Below are positions 58,069 through 64,000 of a stretch of DNA of 64,000 bases, piece after piece (the stretch's first letter is position 1; every line of letters starts with the position of its first letter). Source of the stretch: Torreya grandis. Its lineage: Eukaryota; Streptophyta; Pinopsida; Cupressales; Taxaceae. Where the stretch lies: assembly GCA_037957365.1 (NCBI GenBank), contig JARHVA010002425.1, positions 1,571,001 through 1,635,000 on the forward strand, written 5' to 3'. Below the pieces are notes generated by a model. It did not search any database. It saw nothing but the letters and a program-made list of their open reading frames with translations, and was not told where the DNA came from. A program made the position numbers and the translations under genes.

Positions 58069-58336
58069 TGTTAAGAATGACAAATAAGACCATTCCAAGC
58101 CCATGAATCTATAGCACTCGCAACAAAAACATCACAAGAAGGCTGCAAATAAAAGGCAAATCATATATTATTAAGAATAAGACATGCAAGTATAACGAAG
58201 AATCCTTGCATAAGTAAACAAGGCAAAATAAGAAATTAGTCTAAGTTATGTGGGATAAATCCTCACATAGGACAAAATTAGGAAAAGACAAAAATGGTAT
58301 TTGGAACCTAGTAAACACTAGAAATATATTCTAACA
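58069..58336 (-). repeat. 5' LTR of element E
   Basis: On the minus strand it starts TGTTAGAATATATTTCTAG and ends ATTCTTAACA, so TG...CA ends are kept. It holds ATGTGAGGATTTATCCCACAT, a near-palindrome also present in the other copy. Confidence 0.8.
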
Positions 58337-58356
58337 GAATTTTGATGAACACACAC

Positions 58357-59340
58357 TCGAAAACTAAGGATTTTGCAGAGGCATATTTATGTACCAAAAT
58401 CCAAGAGAAGAACATGCACCATATACAACGAACCATAATGCCATTCCATGAACTCAAGGATCTAAAAAATCTCTTTTTCTATTGTAATTCAAATTTTTCC
58501 ACTGTTGTACTTCTGGAATCACTATTTTAGTATGTAAAAATATCAAACACTAACATGGAAATATGAGAACCACACCAACCAAAGAATATACACCTTGAAA
58601 ACCTGAGACAACTAATTCATGGCATTTTATTTGTAATATTAAAACAACGAAGAAAGAGAGTAAAGCACATTCAAAAACCAATATTTCAATTCTAAAATTT
58701 GCAGATGCCAAAGAATTCATGCAATTTCATAATTTTCCCTAGTCAATTTCTTTAAAATAAAAAGGATATCTAATGGGAGTTTCTGAAAATTGTATCTTTG
58801 GAGAAATACTCAATCATATTTCATATTTTGACCCAATCTAGTTCTTGTCCAAGAAAATAAAAAGCCCTTGAACATTTAAAAAACATGCACCGAAAACATA
58901 GGGCCTGTGCAGAGGAGGCACAGCATAATTTCTATGCCAAAATTTAAAATATGAACATGCACAGTATACACAACCATAATGCCATTCAATGAAATCCAAT
59001 AATCTAAGAATCCATTTTCCTAATCATAATTTAAGGTTTTCCACTTGCTTGCTTCTGCAATCCCCCCAAAAAAATGTGGTTTAATATTTTCAATATTGAA
59101 ACCTCAAAAATAAAATAAAAAACCTTAAAAAAAACAAGATTCCATTTCAAAATTTGTAGTTGCTATAAATCCATGCAATTTCATATTTACACTTATCAAA
59201 TTCATAATAACATAATAGATATACAGTGAGCGTTTTGGAAAATTACAGCTTTGGAGAAAAACGAAACTCAAACATGTTCATGTTTTGACCTAATCCAGAT
59301 CTTACCAAGAAAACTAATCAGTGAAAATGTTAGGAAAACC
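58357..59340. repeat. 541-bp tandem duplication
   Basis: CCATAATGCCATTC occurs at 58433 and 58974, and the alignment continues through TGCAATTTCATA, TTTGGAGAAA and TTTTGACC(C/T)AATC. Weaker echoes of the same phrases (CAAAATTTG, CATGCA) continue to about 60000. Confidence 0.8.
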
Positions 59341-60087
59341 ACAGTTGTAAAAGAAACAGACCCTCAAGCAGATGAAATTACACAAACCAAGGTGGATTTG
59401 TAATGGCTTAGAATTAGAAATACAAATTTCAGTTTGGACAAATATACCCAAGAAACACGTGCAATAATTAACACACCCATCTATAGTGACATCTCCTAAA
59501 CTATGTTGATCTAAAATCTACCCCTATTCTATAACAATGTGTTTTTCTTGTTTCACAACATCAAAGCCTCAAACAAAAAAACCTATGCCACAGGAAACTA
59601 GATGAACCAAGGTCTCAATTCCGAAATATTTAGTAATACTGAATTCACCACTATGCATATTTTCAACAAATCCAAATCCAACTTAAAATTCCCTTTTCTA
59701 TAAGGATTCAAGCGTTTCTCTTGTTCTACCAAGTTAAAAACCCTATGTTAGTGAAGCCACAAAAGGATCTCCATTCCAAAATTTGCTGTAGATTTTCATA
59801 AAATTTGCATATTATTGGTAGATCAAAATAACAAACCAAGATTTCAATCCCAAAATTTGGGGTGGCTAAGACTTCATACAATATGCATATCATGCACATT
59901 TTCAGCAAATCCATGATTCAATCCCAAAACTTAACCCAAATTTTACCAAAAAAAAAAGACTAAAATTCATATTGCCTTCCCAAAATCTCCTCTAATTTAA
60001 ATATTTCCTTTATTTCCTTCCGTATAATAAAACAAGGGTTTATTTTGTTTTACAATATTAAAGCCTCAAACCAAAAATAAAACACCC
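59341..60087. other. Degenerate continuation of the preceding repeat
   Basis: Phrases such as CAATCCCAAAATTTG, AATTCCGAAATATTT and CATATTTTCAACAAATCC recur, suggesting further decayed units. No clean period can be set by eye. Confidence 0.45.
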
Positions 60088-60260
60088 AAGTAAATGAATC
60101 TCAATAAACAAAGATTTCAAATCTAAAATCTGTAATAGTTAGGATTTCAACCTATAATAGAAAAAAAAAACCCTAAGTAAATGAATCTCAATAAATAAAT
60201 ATTTCAATTCTGAAATCTGTAGCAGTCAGGAATTCAACCCAAATTGAATATTGTGACAAT
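60088..60260. repeat. 87-bp tandem duplication
   Basis: AAGTAAATGAATCTCAATAA starts units at 60088 and 60175. Both continue through AATCTGTA and GTCAGGA or GTTAGGA then TTCAACC. Confidence 0.8.
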
Positions 60261-61843
60261 AAATGTTCTTTTAAATTTCCTTTAAATTCAAGGTAACTTA
60301 TAAATGTGATCTTAAATGGTGCTAATATACTTGTATGATCATGAATGTGCCAACAAAATTTAATTTGAACTAATAACCGACAAGCACAAACATAATATAA
60401 TAATACAATTTTATAACTAATAAATATTTAGGGACCATTTTCCTATACATCAATATTATATGTTGAATTTTTTTATATAACTAATATTTATGGATTATCT
60501 CATTCTCACAACTAATATATTATATATGTAAGTAAACTAACAAAGTCATAGAATCTCAACTCCAAAGAGAACATTGGATTATTTAGTGATACGTTAAGTT
60601 TTTTGAACCTACTAAAATTTCATTCATGTTGAGTGTGGTGATTAAGACATTAACCAAAGATCAGGGTGAAAGAAGGATTGAAACAATTTCAAGGGAATAA
60701 ATAGTTGTAGAGTTCTAAACAATATGAAGAATAGATAGATGCAAGTCCTTAAAATATTTTGAATACCTCAAAGCTCATTATCCGTACAATGAATTTAAAA
60801 TAAAATAAAATAACACCTTTTAAAGTTAAATTATCCTTACAATAAATACATATAAATGCTAAAAGACTTCTATAAAAATATAGAACAAATAAAAAAACAA
60901 TGCCAAATAAAGGTGGTCTCTTATATCAAATGAGAAAATCTGCTTTGACAGTAACTTATAAGTTTTATAAAACTATAAATGTAAACTGAAATGCCACTCT
61001 AACAGTAGATTGTAAATTAAATTCTTATCCACACATTGCTTTTAAGAAAACAATGGTGCGAAGCCTGTTATTTTTGGTACTACTATATTTTGATATGTTA
61101 CTCCAATCAGGAAAAAGAAAACAATTGAAAGAGAACAAATTTATGACACCTCTAATAATACAGAAAGAAGTCTCACTGAGTTAATGGAAAGAAAAAGAGT
61201 AAGATCTAATTACACCATACTCCTTTCAGTGTTAATGGAAAGAAATAGAGTAAGATTTCATTCCATCATATATAGTGGAGCAATTAAATTTAACTATTTG
61301 TAATCTTTCAATTTGAAATAGATAGCATGTTGTAATATTCCCAACAAACACACAACATTAACAAAAAAAATTCATGAATAAACAATTCAACTTGGGCATT
61401 TTAGAAATGTTGGTAAAATAAAAATGTATATTAGGATGACATGCTCAACAATTTACTCTTACCCAGTCATCAAAAGACTATGCACACCTTGCAATAATTT
61501 TAAGGAATTTTAGTTGCAAATTTGCAATGGAGTGTACTCCATCTCCCTTGAGTGTTCCTATTTAATGATACAAGTATGAACCCTTTGTCATATGTTATGA
61601 TTAGGATTTGTACAGGTAAAGACCAAGACTTGAAGGGGAATGAAGTGTTGTGAACATATTCTAATTATGTTCTTGAATCGCTGACAGAACCTTCACATGT
61701 TTTGTCTGCCCCACTCAATTCAATGACAATTGGCTAGTTCTAATACATAGATACAACTTCGCCTAAGGACTTTTAAGGCCATTTTACTCAACCCCCAAGA
61801 AAACACAGGGGATTATGTGGTGATTCCAAACTAAAAACATCAG
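60261..61843. other. Unassigned AT-rich DNA
   Basis: Very AT-rich with no credible frame. AGTAAGATCTAATT and AGTAAGATTTCATT near 61200-61260 are a short local duplication around CTCCTTTCAGTGTTAATGGA. Confidence 0.5.
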
Positions 61844-62330
61844 AGAAAACAAAATTTATTTTCTTATTTGGGTACTGGAAAATGATAGATAGGGCATCCA
61901 CATGAAAAATAAATTTGAGAAAATAGAGAAAACAAGGGTTTAAGTATTGGTAAAATGAGAAATACAACCGAATGATAATATCGTTCAACGTAGTACCAAC
62001 GTTTATATCAAAGAAAATAAGGCCCTTTTTGAATTTGGATATTTGAAAATTGAGTAACATGGCACTCACATGACAATATTTTTGCTAGCAATTTAATTAA
62101 AGAAAACAAGCCCATTTGTAAATTTGGGGGTAGTGGGAAGATGAGGGATAGAGCACCCAATCAATCTTAATAATTATAGTAAACATTACCATTTTTGGAT
62201 CTGGGTATTGAAAAATAAGAAATAGAGCATCGACATAGTTATATTATGCTATCAATAATAAAATTCAGAGAAAGCAATATTTTTTTGGTATTTGGGTATC
62301 AAAAAAATGAGAAATAGAGGAAAGACCTTG
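61844..62330. repeat. Degenerate minisatellite, six units of 77-92 bp
   Basis: Units begin near 61844, 61926, 62012, 62101, 62178 and 62270. The shared pattern is AGAAAACAA, a T-rich stretch, TTTGGGTATTG, AAAATGAGAAATAGAGCA, then a C/A-rich end such as TC(C/G)ACAT. No frame is conserved between units. Confidence 0.8.
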
Positions 62331-64000
62331 GAAATGTATGGCAATGAAGTGTTAGGGTTGTCAAAAATACCCTTCACAAGTTACGATCCCCAATGTCATT
62401 TGCACACTCCTTGGTTCCTACCATGAATAACACAAACTCATATCTATGTTCCAATTACTATAACAATCCATTGACCCACAACCTATTGAGTAAATAGAAT
62501 GATATGTGCTCACCATTGATAACAACTTTGATGGCAAAGTCATAGCTTAGGGTTTCGTACAAATACAAAATAGTGGTTTTTTATAAAAAATTTCATCATA
62601 GATCACCATGGGAGGTAAGATGAAGAGGGAATCAATGTCATCAACTGATTCTTGCTTTTCTTGTTTTTAATCATGGGTTTAAAAACCTGATCCAATTTGA
62701 GATATTCTACAAGAAGCTTCATGTTTATTTGCTTCACACCTCTTAACTATTTTGGCCATGAATTTGAAACCTTCAACCACTTTTTTCACCATTCTTCCTC
62801 CTTTTACTTTTATCACCATTTATTTTCTAAATAAAAAAATATAGCTAGCAAGCTCAATGAATGAGGGAATGATTTCCTATGCATTTTTAGTAAATATGAG
62901 CTTCATTTGAAGATTAGGAACTACACATACCTGTATACATGGAAACAGGGCAAGACTCACTATAAAAATTTAACATCAATATTCTATGTTACTCCTATGT
63001 TGGTCTCACAAAACCTTGAAACCATTCATCCTTTGATGATACTTATTGGCTTGAGAAATGAGAGAAGCATGGTATATAAAGTAAAAATGGATCAACTGCT
63101 CCTAGAAAACAAATAGCATTACTATAGGCTAACATTATTATGATGATAGTTTATTATAACATGGCCCAACTATTTTTTGTATAATAATAAGATTCTATAG
63201 GCATCTATATCTTTATAACCCATTGCCATGTTCATTAATGAAGTAATTTGACATTCAATGTTATATCTTCACTAGTCATCCCACATTGCTAAAAAAAATG
63301 CAATATTGATTAGTGCCTTGTACAAACCCATCCTCCATCTACCATGAGGTTAATGCCCATCCTTGATCCAAGTGAAGTGGCCCAAAACATTAAAAAAAAT
63401 TAGCTTGCACCAAAAATTATTATTTTATCTACCCCATTAAAAATCTTTCTATTTCACTTTGTAAAAGGCTCATATACTATTTTTTCATGTTAATCAATGG
63501 AATGTAATTAGTTAGTGGATTCAGTAAAAATTCCAAGATAACTATCAATAGTTCCAATAGTCTCCCTCCATGACTAATAAGCACATGCCAAGGGATTGTA
63601 TAATTTTTGTTTTATGTAAATTAAGATTTGGTAAAGAGAAAGAATGTAAATCAGTAGTTGTATCTCACTCAAATATAAGACCACTGACCTTATCTCACCT
63701 TTTGTGTAGGATGCAATATGTCACATCTATCAATATAATATAGTCTTATACCTCAATGTCTTGTCCCCACATCAATGACATTGCATTATTGATTCAAGCC
63801 ACACATCAAATGTGGAGACCTATCATAATTAAATCAAATCTCATGACATCCTCATCTACCCTTGACAATAAAAAATGATAATTCAAATATGCCACCACCT
63901 TAAAAACTACATATCAATTTGCAATGGGTGATGGTCATGTGAATTCAAACACTTCCTTGCATCTAGATCTAATGTTCGATATGGGCCTCTTGGTATATGA
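62331..64000. other. Unassigned AT-rich DNA
   Basis: Nothing recognised. The longest frame (62907-63116, plus, 69 codons) has no family likeness and is no longer than expected by chance here. Confidence 0.5.

Larger units (their letters stand above)
56764..58336 (-). mobile_element. Small TRIM-like LTR element E
   Basis: A minus-strand element of 1.57 kb with LTRs of 259 and 268 bp. After the 5' LTR the minus strand reads TGCTATCAGAGG, one base off the initiator-Met primer site over most of its length. A purine-rich tract (GGGGCGAAGGGAGGA) precedes the 3' LTR. Flanks AAATT (56759-56763) and GAATT (58337-58341) agree at 4 of 5 bases. The internal region, about 1.05 kb, has no recognisable gag or pol. 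Its size and structure fit terminal-repeat retrotransposons in miniature, which depend on other elements. LTR divergence is high by eye, so the insertion is old. Confidence 0.78.

Overview
This window looks like intergenic DNA from a large, repeat-rich plant nuclear genome. It is AT-rich, holds plant-type Copia (Ty1) and Gypsy (Ty3) LTR retrotransposons on both strands, a hAT transposase relic and long microsatellites. I found no intact host gene, tRNA, rRNA or CRISPR array. Many stops look like CAG-to-TAG and other C-to-T or G-to-A changes, as expected from decay of methylated plant transposons. A gymnosperm or a large-genome angiosperm would fit, but the sequence does not let me choose.

Layout. 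1-2385 is unassigned. Copia element A (2464-9053, plus strand) sits inside a compound CA/TG/TA microsatellite (2386-2463 and 9054-9726). 9727-11880 is unassigned. Gypsy element D runs from 11881 to 32103 (plus strand, about 1 kb LTRs, perfect 5-bp target duplication GCTTA). A whole minus-strand Copia element C (13257-20201, perfect 5-bp target duplication CATTT) is nested in its leader. After its gag-pol relic, D carries a roughly 3 kb relic reading frame that I do not recognise. 34036-36630 is a minus-strand hAT-type transposase relic. 37896-39222 holds a three-copy tandem repeat, an ATT microsatellite and a perfect inverted repeat around a TG tract. 39223-45289 is mostly unassigned, with short repeats. 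45290-53223 is a minus-strand gag relic with an internal duplication, interrupted by Copia element B (45666-52319, plus strand, same family as A). 56764-58336 is a small minus-strand LTR element (E, TRIM-like) with no recognisable gag or pol. 58357-62330 holds several degenerate tandem repeats. The rest is unassigned AT-rich DNA.

How the parts relate. A and B are two copies of one Copia family, and C is a more distant relative. All three encode the usual order gag, protease, integrase, reverse transcriptase, RNase H, and all are broken by stops and frameshifts. The order of events can be read from the nesting: C landed in D, B landed in an already duplicated gag relic, and A landed in a microsatellite. 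Nothing here looks able to move by itself. The most unusual items are the post-integrase frame of element D, in-frame TAG codons shared at the same sites by separate Copia copies, the non-canonical TA...TA LTR ends of A and B, and the perfect inverted repeat at 39033-39222.
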